Shown one piece after another: positions 54,112 through 63,700 of a stretch of 64,000 nt of DNA. The stretch comes from Candidatus Poribacteria bacterium. Lineage in GTDB: Bacteria > Poribacteria > WGA-4E > WGA-3G. The translations under genes were made by a program, and so were the position numbers. How positions within the stretch are numbered: position 1 is the stretch's first letter; the number at the start of each line of letters is the position of its first letter. The notes below the pieces were generated by a model. The model searched no databases. It was not told where the DNA came from and was given only the letters and a program-made list of their open reading frames with translations. The stretch spans positions 225,728 to 289,727 of the forward strand of contig JAPPFM010000041.1 of the NCBI GenBank assembly GCA_028821605.1. Direction: 5' to 3'.

Positions 54112-54453
54112 ATGACAACGCAAATTCGCCAGCGAAATAGTATCTCGATTTTGGAACCCAGTGGAAAGATTGTTGGATCCGCAGTATCGGAATTACGGGA
54201 AGCGATTTCCCCACAAATAGCGGATTTCGATGCACCACGTATCCTTATCAATTTCGAGAACGTTAATATGATCGACAGTGCCGGACTCGGTGCCCTTATG
54301 GAGGCACGCGCCCTCTCAAATCGAAAACAAGGTCGCATCGGTGTCATGAACGTCGGCAAACATATCAAGAACCTGATCGTCCTCAGCCGAATCGTCAGTC
54401 TCTTTGAACATTTCGACAGTGAGGATGCTGCAGTTTCGGCATTATCCGCCTAA
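54112..54453 (+). CDS. STAS-domain anti-sigma-factor antagonist, copy 1
   Basis: 113 residues, a single STAS domain as in SpoIIAA/RsbV: ISILEPSGKIVGSAVSEL, then RILINFENVNMIDSAGLGAL with the conserved phospho-acceptor-type Ser56, and the final helix LIVLSRIVSLFEHFDSEDAAV, cut here at LIVLSRIVSLFEHF. Such proteins switch partners with an anti-sigma kinase. No kinase or sigma gene is nearby. AAGGAG lies six bases before the ATG. Its paralogue follows 157 bases downstream. Confidence 0.9.
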   Translation: MTTQIRQRNSISILEPSGKIVGSAVSELREAISPQIADFDAPRILINFENVNMIDSAGLGALMEARALSNRKQGRIGVMNVGKHIKNLIVLSRIVSLFEHFDSEDAAVSALSA

Positions 54454-54610
54454 AATCCACGATTCATAAGGAATATGAGATACGCTGAAAAAAAACGAAC
54501 TTTTTCTCAGCGTATCCGACTAAAGAAACGAATACCTAAAGCAAACGCTCAAATAGCATAAAAATACAAAAAAGAAGTAAAATTCACGAAAAATAAAAAA
54601 GGAGCAAAAA

Positions 54611-54952
54611 ATGACAACGCAAATTCGCCAGCAAAACGGCATCTCGATTTTGGAACCCAATGGAAAAATAATGGGAACTGCAGCCTCAGAATTATGGGAT
54701 GTGATCTCACCGCAGATAGAAGCATCCGATACACCCCGCATCCTTATCAATTTCGAGAACGTCAATAGAGTCGATAGTTCAGGACTCGGTGCGCTCATGA
54801 TCGCACGTGCCGCTGTAGCACGAAAGAAAGGGCGTGTTGGGGTCATCAATGTCAGCAAACATATCAGTAACTTGATTGTTCTGAGCAGACTCGCGAGCCT
54901 TTTTGAACGATTCGACAACGAGGAAGCTGCAGTTTCGGCATTATCTGCCTAA
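54611..54952 (+). CDS. STAS-domain anti-sigma-factor antagonist, copy 2
   Basis: 113 residues, about two-thirds identical to copy 1, with the same length and no gaps. Ser56 is kept (NRVDSSGLGAL). The start region MTTQIRQ and the end EEAAVSALSA are nearly unchanged. AAGGAG lies before the ATG. The stretch upstream repeats motifs of the first copy's leader, so this is a tandem duplication of gene plus leader. A strong terminator follows. Confidence 0.9.
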   Translation: MTTQIRQQNGISILEPNGKIMGTAASELWDVISPQIEASDTPRILINFENVNRVDSSGLGALMIARAAVARKKGRVGVINVSKHISNLIVLSRLASLFERFDNEEAAVSALSA

Positions 54953-54978
54953 AATCCAAAATCCTGTGAAACATCAAA

Positions 54979-55009
54979 CAGGGGTGGTTTTACCACCCCT
55001 GCTCTTTTT
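54979..55009 (+). terminator. Rho-independent terminator after the STAS pair
   Basis: CAGGGGTGGT, three T, ACCACCCCTG, then CTCTTTTT. The ten-bp stem is perfect. Confidence 0.92.
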
Positions 55010-55138
55010 AAGAGTACACCGAGTCCCACCCATGGTCGAGGTTTCTAACCGGTATTCCTTCTAACTTCATCTCTCTATACAGGTGATACGCTTCGCTGCC
55101 TGCTGATGGCTGAAAGCCAAATGCCTCTATTCCATCGA

Positions 55139-55167
55139 TTGACAAATCACCCAAACGCTGTTATCAT
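55139..55167 (+). promoter_or_regulatory. Sigma-70-type promoter of the heparinase-like gene
   Basis: TTGACA (55139-55144), 17 bases, TATCAT (55162-55167). The ATG is 40 bases below the -10 box. Confidence 0.8.
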
Positions 55168-55207
55168 GTCACAAATTGTCCATTAGGCTCGAACATCGGG
55201 GCACAAT

Positions 55208-57295
55208 ATGCTGCTGGAAGAATATACCACTCTCCAAACCGAACATATCCAACGACTCGCGCAAGTACTTGCGAAGCAGGAGCTGCCCGTCATTGCCCAA
55301 CTGGAACCGATTGCAGATTGTGAAGAGTTAATCACCTTCTCAGAAGCGAATCGGACACCGATCAAATTCACACCACAACACCCGGCATGGCGGTTAGAAT
55401 CGGTAGCAGCACGGGTCATTGAAGCAGTCGCAGTCGCCGCGCACGAACCGCTCACCGAGTTAGGATACCGAGAACTTGCGCGTATCCTGTTAGAACACAC
55501 GACATATCTCTACGCCTACCCAGACGGCGAACCTCGTCCGAGACTCGAAGCAGCAAGCGCACTGGCACTGGCAGGGAGCGTCTGTGCCACACTTCCACAA
55601 TCGAAACTCTGGCGACTCGCTGGATTCGGTAGGATCTCAGCAGTGCTCGCCGAGGTTGCCCCCGCGCCGACAGATTCCCATCTTACCCAGCCAATCCACA
55701 TTGCCTTCTCACTCGCAAACGAACAAAACCTCCCGATTCTGGAGTCTGCGGTTATTACCTACAACGCCGTTCTCAAACGAAATTTCACGCCGCAACATCA
55801 ATACCAATTACCGCTAAGCGACACCAATTTTTTTGACGCACTCAATTTGGATTTTCCGGGCATGGGACCCGTAAAATCAGCCGTTTCAGCAGACGATATA
55901 TCCACCGCAAAATCGGCATACACCGCCTTTCGGAGAGATCTTGTAGGAGGGATTTGTAATCCCGATTCCGTTCTATCAGAAAGATCCGATACGTATACCA
56001 CCGCCAAAACCTATCTCGAATGCCTGCTCCAGTTGTCTATCCACCCGACCCCTGCAATCACAGCAACGACAGAAATCGGTATCGCTGCACATCTACTCCC
56101 TGAATTCCGTGGCAGCGGACAACTCCGCAGGCTCGCACTGCGCCGCTATAAATGGATAGCCGATGCATTCTTCCATGCCGACGGTTTTCACAAAGACAGA
56201 ACACTCCGCGCCCAAGTCGAGGCAATCGCTGACTTCGCCAGATTCCTCCGCTTTCAACCCGACACACAAACTGAAGAATTACGAACATTGCTCGAAAAAC
56301 TGACAGCGACATGTGTTCATTTGAGCAAACCCGATTGCTCGTTTCCGCCACTCGGCCCCCTCCCTGCCCTCAACTTCGATGCTGTCGAACTCTGTACCAT
56401 TGCTAATAGCAGCTTCCAACGTGAAGATTTTCCGTACCCTGATACCACCTCACACGCGCTCCCTGAGACGGGTTGTTACGTGATGCGAGACAGTTGGACA
56501 CCGGACGCACAATACCTCTTCTTTGATGCTCACCCATCGGAGCCATCAAGCCTCACGTTATATGCACACGGACGACACCTCACAACGGGTTCAGTCCGTG
56601 TGCTTGACACCACACCCGCAGGGTCCGATCCGGTTGAAACACAATGGATAACAACACCCGAATTTGACTGGCTTGAAAAGTGGGACCAGGCATCAGACGC
56701 TCACCACAAACGCGCCATATTCTACCTCAAAGGCGAATACTTCATCTTGCACGACTTCGTCCTCGGTACTGAAGCACAGACACTGGAACAGACCTTCCGT
56801 TTTAATCAAGGGGCAGCGTCTCACATTGCCATCGAGGCAGGATGCGTCCAGACACAGGACACACGCCTTAGCAATCTCTTCATCGGTGTGCCGGATACGA
56901 CAGACCTCTCAATGGCGTTAGATGGAGATAGCATTGTCTATCGGAGTAACAAAAAATCGCCAGCAGTGCTGAACACCCTCCTGTTTCCGATGAGATCCGG
57001 TACTAAATCTCATCCCACGATTTCCGACCTCAGCGTTAGCACAGATGCAGATGTCTTAGGGACAGGTTTCACGCTCCAATTGGGAGACACAACAGACACG
57101 TTCCTCATCTCTGACGACGGCTTGGCAGAGATGTCCGCTGCAGATATTACGTTTGTTGGGGAATATCTCTTTTTACGGAGAGATGCCTCTGGCACAGGCA
57201 GGCACTTCGTGATGCTGAATGGACGGTTTCTGCAGGTGGGTCAGGAGATCCTCGTTGATTTAGACGAACCCCGCGAAAGTTATGTGCAGATGTAA
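55208..57295 (+). CDS. Heparinase II/III-family polysaccharide lyase-like protein
   Basis: 695 residues. The N-terminal part is an alpha toroid (TELGYRELARILLEHTTY, LEAASALALAGSV, LRRYKWIADAFFHADGFH, cut here at YKWIADAFFHADG). The C-terminal part is a beta sandwich starting near PETGCYVMRDSW and continuing LTLYAHGRHLTTGSV, YFILHDFVLG. This order is that of heparinase II/III-like lyases that cleave uronate-containing polysaccharides. No signal peptide is seen, so it may be cytoplasmic. Residues about 245-255 (VGGICNPDSVL) come from a GTAGGAGGGATT-type repeat inserted in frame. Likely single-gene transcript. Confidence 0.75.
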   Translation: MLLEEYTTLQTEHIQRLAQVLAKQELPVIAQLEPIADCEELITFSEANRTPIKFTPQHPAWRLESVAARVIEAVAVAAHEPLTELGYRELARILLEHTTYLYAYPDGEPRPRLEAASALALAGSVCATLPQSKLWRLAGFGRISAVLAEVAPAPTDSHLTQPIHIAFSLANEQNLPILESAVITYNAVLKRNFTPQHQYQLPLSDTNFFDALNLDFPGMGPVKSAVSADDISTAKSAYTAFRRDLVGGICNPDSVLSERSDTYTTAKTYLECLLQLSIHPTPAITATTEIGIAAHLLPEFRGSGQLRRLALRRYKWIADAFFHADGFHKDRTLRAQVEAIADFARFLRFQPDTQTEELRTLLEKLTATCVHLSKPDCSFPPLGPLPALNFDAVELCTIANSSFQREDFPYPDTTSHALPETGCYVMRDSWTPDAQYLFFDAHPSEPSSLTLYAHGRHLTTGSVRVLDTTPAGSDPVETQWITTPEFDWLEKWDQASDAHHKRAIFYLKGEYFILHDFVLGTEAQTLEQTFRFNQGAASHIAIEAGCVQTQDTRLSNLFIGVPDTTDLSMALDGDSIVYRSNKKSPAVLNTLLFPMRSGTKSHPTISDLSVSTDADVLGTGFTLQLGDTTDTFLISDDGLAEMSAADITFVGEYLFLRRDASGTGRHFVMLNGRFLQVGQEILVDLDEPRESYVQM
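55941..55970. repeat. GTAGGAGGGATT repeat in frame inside the heparinase-like gene
   Basis: GTAGGAGGGATTTGTAATCC and CGATTCCG, codon-aligned (V246 GGICNPDS). It is nearly the same as the intergenic copies at 50658 and 57320. Confidence 0.8.
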
Positions 57296-57360
57296 CCAAC
57301 AACCGACTGCCATCTCTTTGTAGGAGGGATATCCGAATCCCGACTCCGTCCGTTGTGGTC

Positions 57361-57592
57361 GTAGGTTGGGTTGCGCGGCAAAATCAAGAACCCAACAGAT
57401 TATATGGATAATGCCTACTTTAGACGCATTATCCGTGTAGATACCTATAGCGAAACCCAACAATCCAAACGTTGTTCGTGTGAGAATATGTTGGTTTTCA
57501 CTGGTGTTCTGATGATTTCAGGTTTCTGGATACCTTTGAAGACTTATTTTCTCTATGCGGTTTTTGGTAATATCCCGTTCAACCCAACCTAC
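57361..57592. mobile_element. MITE-like element with GTAGGTTGGGTT ends
   Basis: 232 bp bounded by perfect 12-bp inverted repeats GTAGGTTGGGTT and AACCCAACCTAC. It holds CGAAACCCAACAATCC inside and no gene. A short GTAGGAGGGAT repeat lies just before it at 57320-57349. The rest of the gap after 57295 shows nothing else. Confidence 0.75.
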
Positions 57593-57601
57593 GATCTACT
57601 C

Positions 57602-58366
57602 TCACCAATCCTCAATCACCTCTAAGTTTTGCATCCGCTCAAGTGCAAAAACGCGAGTATCTTGTCGTAACTCGCAAAACCCCTCGACACACAAGGTCTC
57701 ACCCGATTCTCGGCTGTTGGGGATATTCAGCAACCGCTCCGGTACCACCACGCGCGTCATCCATCTTTTATTACTCGGCTTCTTATAATCAAACTGGATT
57801 CTTTGGTCGTTGTCAATAGCAGACTGGATTGCGGAAAACTGTTCCGAGAACTCCGATTGCGACGGCTTTAGCGTAGAAGTCCCAAAAATATCGACTTCAC
57901 GGAATCCACTCCTGTAACATTCAGCACAGTACAGGGTGAGCTCATCCAATTTATTCGTCCCACCTTCAAATACCGGAATATCGTGTACCAAATAGACATC
58001 CGCCTCTTCGTCACAAAGTGCACAGAAAGAACCGTTTTCCCGGATAAGAATCCGTTTCCGCTCTTCCCAATCCGGAGGCCAACACGGTAGATAGTCATAA
58101 AGTCCGGTTAAAATGGATTCTAACGTCGCGAGTTTCGCGCGTAAGTCTTCAATCTCGGTCTCGGAGGCAATATCTTGTTGTGCTCCCTCAGTTGGCACAA
58201 AGAGCGACAAAATGAGTTGTGAGTTCTGTGTCCGTAGTACGGTTTCAATCTCATGTTTTTGCATTTGCAACATGAGAATACACGAATAATGGAGGTACTC
58301 CCCGTTAGAGAGTGCTATATCGTATTCATAATCAGTTTCTATCTTACACACAGTACAATACGGCAT
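57602..58366 (-). CDS. HNH-like zinc-finger plus WYL-domain protein
   Basis: 254 residues from MPYCTVCK, chosen because AAGGAG lies six bases before that ATG. It begins with a Cys pair (CTVC). A middle HNH-like module reads CALCDEEADVYLVHDIPV, GGTNKLDELTLYCAECY: two Cys pairs with His. A C-terminal WYL-like domain follows: IDNDQRIQFDYKKPSNKRW, VVVPERLL, LCVEGFCELRQDTRVFALER, cut here at GFCELRQDTRVFAL. WYL domains often sense ligands and control defence genes. The start overlaps the end of the AAA-nuclease gene, so the pair is one operon. Confidence 0.65.
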   Translation of the reverse strand: MPYCTVCKIETDYEYDIALSNGEYLHYSCILMLQMQKHEIETVLRTQNSQLILSLFVPTEGAQQDIASETEIEDLRAKLATLESILTGLYDYLPCWPPDWEERKRILIRENGSFCALCDEEADVYLVHDIPVFEGGTNKLDELTLYCAECYRSGFREVDIFGTSTLKPSQSEFSEQFSAIQSAIDNDQRIQFDYKKPSNKRWMTRVVVPERLLNIPNSRESGETLCVEGFCELRQDTRVFALERMQNLEVIEDW

Positions 58367-58367
58367 T

Positions 58368-59969
58368 TCATACTCCTTCATCCGAAGGTCGTTCTTGCAC
58401 AACAGGAATCACATAACTCCGGACTGTTACACCGTCAATCGTCTCAGTCTCAACACGCGGCTCAGGATCCTGACGATGATCAAATACGATATAATATCCT
58501 TCAATTGTTCCTTCCAATTTCAGGTATGCCGCGAGCTGTTTCTTTCCGATTTGATAGCGACCATTGCCTTCCCAAATCTTCGTTTCAACGATGTATTTTT
58601 TGCGATTATGGTAAACAAGCAGATCCATCCGTCCGCGTCCTGTTTGGACTTCAAGATACATTATACCCCCAACAAGTTGGACAAACTGATCAAGATATGC
58701 CAACAGTAGGTGCTGTCCAATAAACTCCTGTGGTGTATCTGGCACTTGCAAAACGCGGAACCCAGCACGCGCAATGAAAGCCTGAAAGTTATTGAGTAGT
58801 GTCACCATGTCAATATCGCCGTTGGGAGTTAGATAATCCTGAAAACCGGCGACGTTGTCTGCGGGAAGATACTCATTCTCAAGTCCATTCACGAGTGGCT
58901 TAAATGCTTGTATGATGCAGTAGTGATAGATCGGGTTGAGAATCTCACAGAGACCATCACTTCCTTTTGTAATGACCCCATACGTAGCGAGTTCATCGAT
59001 GATCTCATTTTGAAGTGTGAAGCGTACCCCAAGGTCATAAGAGGCAATTTTCATTAGGAGTGTTTCAAACCGTCTATCTCTGCGGATATTGGTAAGTAGA
59101 TGCATAATATTAACGTTATTCTCTTCAAGGAGCTGCGCGTGTGCCTGTGCGAAGTGATCGCGGTTAATCTGTTCGATTTTCGGGATGTCCAGTTCTTCCG
59201 TGAGAATCTGCGCAAATCGGTTGACGAGCACAGGTTGTCCGGCAGTCTGCTTATGAATGGCTTCAATAACTTCGGGTGCAAAGGCTTGCCCGACCTCGTC
59301 TGTATATGGTCCAAGCAGTTCTTGCACCTGTTCAAGTGTGAAATTTGGCAAGTTGAATTCGTCTTGAATATTAAACGGAGAGATGGACCTGTCGTAGTTG
59401 AGCTGCGTGATACTCTTGACACCGACAATGCCGACACTATGCGGACATCGGGAAGGTGAATTTGAGACATAGATACGGCGCAGCGAATGCAAAAAACCCC
59501 TCACGGCTTCCTTCGGGATACCATCAAACTCGTCTATGATAAGGATGACGCGCGGATCACCCAAGAGTTTGGAAAAATTTCTGAAAAATCTTCTCATTGA
59601 GAAATGATCGGTTATCTCTGCATTCTCCAAAAATTCTGTCAATGCTTCAGGAAACACCTCTCCGCGCCTCGCAAAAACATTTTCTATCGCTTCGAGAATA
59701 TCCTCATAGAGACCACTGTAAAAAACCGACGGCGTGCAGCCTTCATATTCCTCAAAATTCAACGGGATTGGGAAGTAGGCAGGTTCTTCCTTTCTGAATA
59801 CATCCAAGGCGCGCTGGAAGAAAGTCGTCTTGCCGGTCTGCCGAGGCGCAAAGATAACGATGTAACGTCCCTCTTTGACGCGCATAACGAAATCCGCAAG
59901 TTCAGTGGAGCGACTGACAATATAGTTTCTCTCTGGATGAACAGGACCTTGCGTTCCAAAGCGTCTCAT
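58368..59969 (-). CDS. AAA-family ATPase fused to a PD-(D/E)xK nuclease-like domain
   Basis: 533 residues from MRRFGTQGPV; AAGGGAAGAG precedes it. Walker A is APRQTGKT (41-48), Walker B VILIIDEFDGIP, followed by a winged-helix-like middle part (LGPYTDEVGQAF, TAGQPVLVNRFAQIL). The last 90 residues have the nuclease core GRGRMDLLVYHN and YIVETKIWEGNGRYQ, i.e. Asp then Glu-x-Lys. Proteins of this build (AAA-ATPase-like plus PDDEXK_9) are common, mobile and of unclear function, with possible roles in defence. It forms an operon with the WYL gene. Confidence 0.8.
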   Translation of the reverse strand: MRRFGTQGPVHPERNYIVSRSTELADFVMRVKEGRYIVIFAPRQTGKTTFFQRALDVFRKEEPAYFPIPLNFEEYEGCTPSVFYSGLYEDILEAIENVFARRGEVFPEALTEFLENAEITDHFSMRRFFRNFSKLLGDPRVILIIDEFDGIPKEAVRGFLHSLRRIYVSNSPSRCPHSVGIVGVKSITQLNYDRSISPFNIQDEFNLPNFTLEQVQELLGPYTDEVGQAFAPEVIEAIHKQTAGQPVLVNRFAQILTEELDIPKIEQINRDHFAQAHAQLLEENNVNIMHLLTNIRRDRRFETLLMKIASYDLGVRFTLQNEIIDELATYGVITKGSDGLCEILNPIYHYCIIQAFKPLVNGLENEYLPADNVAGFQDYLTPNGDIDMVTLLNNFQAFIARAGFRVLQVPDTPQEFIGQHLLLAYLDQFVQLVGGIMYLEVQTGRGRMDLLVYHNRKKYIVETKIWEGNGRYQIGKKQLAAYLKLEGTIEGYYIVFDHRQDPEPRVETETIDGVTVRSYVIPVVQERPSDEGV

Positions 59970-60059
59970 TTCTCTTCCCTTAAACCGTAGTACCAACATT
60001 CCTATAGCACACCCATGTAAATAACAAGAATACCACCTCGTTCTCTCATTGTCAAGCAA

Positions 60060-60344
60060 TTTCCCCTTATCGTCTGATCCGCTTTATGAACTTAGTGATG
60101 AAAAAACAACGAAACATCAGCTACCACAGAAAATCACAGAATTTTCGATTCTCTCAAAATTGACTGAAAACCCAAGCTACCAAAGGGTTGGGAAGCGATT
60201 CTAAAAAATTTTATGGCGGTTAAAATTGTCAAATTTCTGTGGTGAATTAGGCCATCGGTACTATTTGTGAATTATAGATATACTATAAGTTAATTTTCAT
60301 AATGCGTATAGATATGAGGGTTATTCAATTGGATATGGCATTAG
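60060..60344. other. AT-rich gap without a recognisable gene
   Basis: Between the divergent AAA gene and the MITE copy. No ORF with a credible start and no promoter I would defend. Confidence 0.6.
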
Positions 60345-60510
60345 TTTTAACGCCAGTTTGATAATAAGTGATGTGCGTGCAATAATAGGTCCTTCCTCCG
60401 AAGGTCCACCTTGCGACCCTTGTAGCACAAACTTTCGAGTTTGTGTGCTATGGGCGCAAACTGGAAAGTTTGCGCTACAATATGCTTTTATCAAACTCAC
60501 GTGTTTAAAC
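60345..60510. mobile_element. MITE-like element, copy 2 (inverted relative to 20638-20794)
   Basis: Read on the minus strand it begins CGTGAGTTTGATAAAAGC and ends ATTATCAAACTGGCGTT, with the central GCAAACTTTCCAGTTTGCG palindrome and the CGCAAGGTGG segment in the same order as copy 1. The match is high through the core and lower near the ends. Confidence 0.8.
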
Positions 60511-60578
60511 TTTTGACAAAATATTTACACATCCAAAAAGGGCTTGCACTTGAGATATAGAAAGTGTATAATGCCCAA

Positions 60579-60673
60579 TAGGACTTGCGTGGACTTCTTT
60601 GATGACGAGGAATACACCCCTCGCCAAAGCGTACGACCTATCCGGTCTTATGGGTAAAAGTTAGGTAAGTCCT
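60579..60673. mobile_element. Degenerate element with TAGGACTT ends
   Basis: TAGGACTTGCG at one end and AGGTAAGTCCT at the other, with a GACGAGG...CCTCGCC core; related to 32739-32827. After it, GAATCAGGATTTGCAAG and GAGGATTTTTAGGATT precede the next ATG. Confidence 0.55.
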
Positions 60674-60792
60674 GATACATACGCAAAACTGGATGAAGAT
60701 GAAGGGTTTAATTCGGTAATGTAGGCGTTAATTGTCTGAATCAGGATTTGCAAGATTAGAGGATTTTTAGGATTGTTAATTCCAAAACATAT

Positions 60793-63700
60793 ATGAACTT
60801 CCAAACATACTGCGACCGTTATCTACAAAATATACACCAAACACAAACCAGCACCGAGGCAACCCCAGAACTCTCGCTATACCCACACCTCCAAGCCTTC
60901 CTTGAAAAGTTATTCATTGACCACTTCCGCAGAGATACCGTCCGATTAACACAAGAACCGAGACAACTGGAACAGATCGGAAGACCGGACTTCATCGCAA
61001 TGGACGGTTTGCTACCTATCGGCTATATTGAGGCGGAAAGATATGGCAGAAACCTCGACAACCTCACTGGGCACGCCGAAGCGCAGAATGCACGTTTTAT
61101 TGAAAACCTTGACAACTTCATCCTCACTAACTTCGTCGAATTCCGGTTGTATGCCGATGGAACATTGCGAGCGACAGCAAGCGTTGAAGATGGATCTGAA
61201 AATTTAGAGGTGTTGTTGGAACGGTTTCTGAATGCCGGACACGTTCAAATTACCTCTCCAGAAACACTCGCGAGATACCTCGCCAGACGGACACGGGAAC
61301 TCCAGACACAGATCGCAACCACGCTTAGCGATGAGGATAGCGAGATTTATCGGATGTTTTCGGCGTTCAGGGAGACGCTCATCTCTACGTTGACACCGGA
61401 CGATTTCGCCGATATGTACGCCCAAACCCTCGCTTACGGGTTGTTCGCCGCACGCTGCACACTCCCGAATGCGACCAACTTCTCACGATACACCGCCGCC
61501 GAGGCACTCCCAAGATCAAATCCGTTCCTCATCCAGCTCTTTTATCACGTCGCCTCTCCGACGCTGGAGACGAACATCACCTACATTCTGGACGACATCG
61601 CAGTGCTCCTCCGAAATGTCCCAACAGAAATGCTCCGCACGGCGTTTGCTGCAAGAAATCATCTTGAAGATCCAGTTATCCACTTCTACGAAACCTTCCT
61701 CGCCGAATACGATCCGCAGCGGCGCGTCGATCGCGGTGTCTATTATACACCGCCACAGGTTATCTCGTATATCGTCCGATCTGTGGATAGCCTCCTCAGA
61801 ACCGAGTTGAACAGATCCGACGGTCTCGCCGATGATAGGACGCTCATCTTGGACCCTGCGACTGGGACTGGCGGTTTCCTGTTGACGGTATTGGATCACA
61901 TCCGCGAGTCGGTCACCGAAACTTACGGCACAGGAGAATGGAACCAGTATATCAACGCGGCGTTAGTGAAACGGATCTTTGGGTTTGAGTTGCTCGTTGC
62001 ACCGTATACAATCGCGCATCTGAAGTTGAGTCTGTTCCTACAAGCGCAAGGGTGGCATGCCGATGAACGCCTCGGCATCTATCTCACGAACACGTTGGAG
62101 AACCCTGGGGAAATGCAGCCCTCCCTTCCCTTTGCGGAATTTATCTCGGACGAGGCAAACGCCGCATTGTCGGTGAAACGGGATGAACCACTGCTTGTCA
62201 TCCTTGGCAATCCGCCCTATACGCGTCATTCCGCTAACCCAAGCCGAGTCAAGGGAAATTTAACTTTCATTGGTGAACTCATTGAGGATTACAAACAGGT
62301 AGACGGACAACCGCTCGGTGAAGCGACCCCCAAAGCCCTTCAAGATGATTATGTGAAGTTTATTCGGTGGGCACAGTGGCGAATTGATAAAAACGGTGAG
62401 GGTATTATGGGTTATATTGTCAACAATAATTTCCTTGATGCCCCTACTGTTCGTGGTATGCGACAAAGTCTGTTAGAGGATTTCAACATCATTTATCTGC
62501 TCAACCTACACGGGAGCAACAGAAGAACGGAAGCAGTTCCTGAGGCGCAGAGAGATGAAAACGTCTTTGACATTTCACAGGGGGTTTGCATCCTGTTGTG
62601 CGTCAAAGAAAGTAATAATCCGGCACCAGCAAAGGTCTACTACACGGATATGTGGGGATCTCGGGAGAAGAAATACAACACACTTTCTGAAGCTGATGTC
62701 AAACCTATGATGCAGACGGCGCAGAACGAATTACAGCCGACATCACCCTATTATCTTTTTGTGCCCCAAGCAACAGACTATAGTGCCGAATACGAAATAG
62801 GATGGAAAATTACTGATATCTTTCAAACCAGTTCGATAGGAATTGTCACTGCACGAGATAAATTGACAATTCATTGGACCGCTGAGGATATCCGAGAAAC
62901 TGTATCCGATTTTGCTTCACTTTCTGTAAACGAGGCACAAAAAGAATATAATCTACGCAAAGATACCCGTGATTGGAAAGTCCATCTTGCACAAGCTGAT
63001 CTCCGTAACCATCCGGATGCAGATCAGCACGTTAGACCTATAAACTACCGCCCATTTGACACACGCTGGACTTATTATACTGGACGATCAAAAGGCTTTC
63101 ATTGTATGCCACGTCCTGAGAACATGCCTCATCTGTTTACCGAAAACCTTGCTCTCAGCGTCTGCCGCATTGTCAAGGGGCCATCATGGCAACACGTCTT
63201 GATAACCGATAAAATCACTGAAAACTGTTATATCTCAAATACTACCAGCGAGTCGGGACATGTATTTCCACTCTATCTATATCCAGATCCAGAGGAATTG
63301 GGAATCTCAATAGAGCGTTCGCTCAATTTCAAACCTACGTTCCTCACCGCACTTTCGGAAGCATTGGGACTCCGACAGGTTGCGCCGTTTAACCTCCCTG
63401 AAGGCGTTTCACCGGAGGATACCCTCGCTTATCTCTATGCGGTGCTGTATAGTCCGACCTACCGCGAACGGTATTACGAATTTCTGAAATACGATTTCCC
63501 GCGTATCCCGTTGCCGCAGGACATTGACCAGTTCCGAACGCTCGCAGCGTTGGGACAACGTTTGATTGATTGCCATTTGTTGAGAGAATCGCGATCGGAG
63601 GTCGCTCCTACAGGAAGAGCGGTTTCGGCGGTGCATCGGTTTGAGGGTGAAGGCGACGGTGTCGTCTCGCAGATGCGGTATTCGGACGAACGGGTTTGGA

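Noticed and set aside
57371..57625. 84-residue frame in the gap after the heparinase-like gene
   Set aside because: It lies within the GTAGGTTGGGTT-ended element, has no Shine-Dalgarno sequence and resembles no family.
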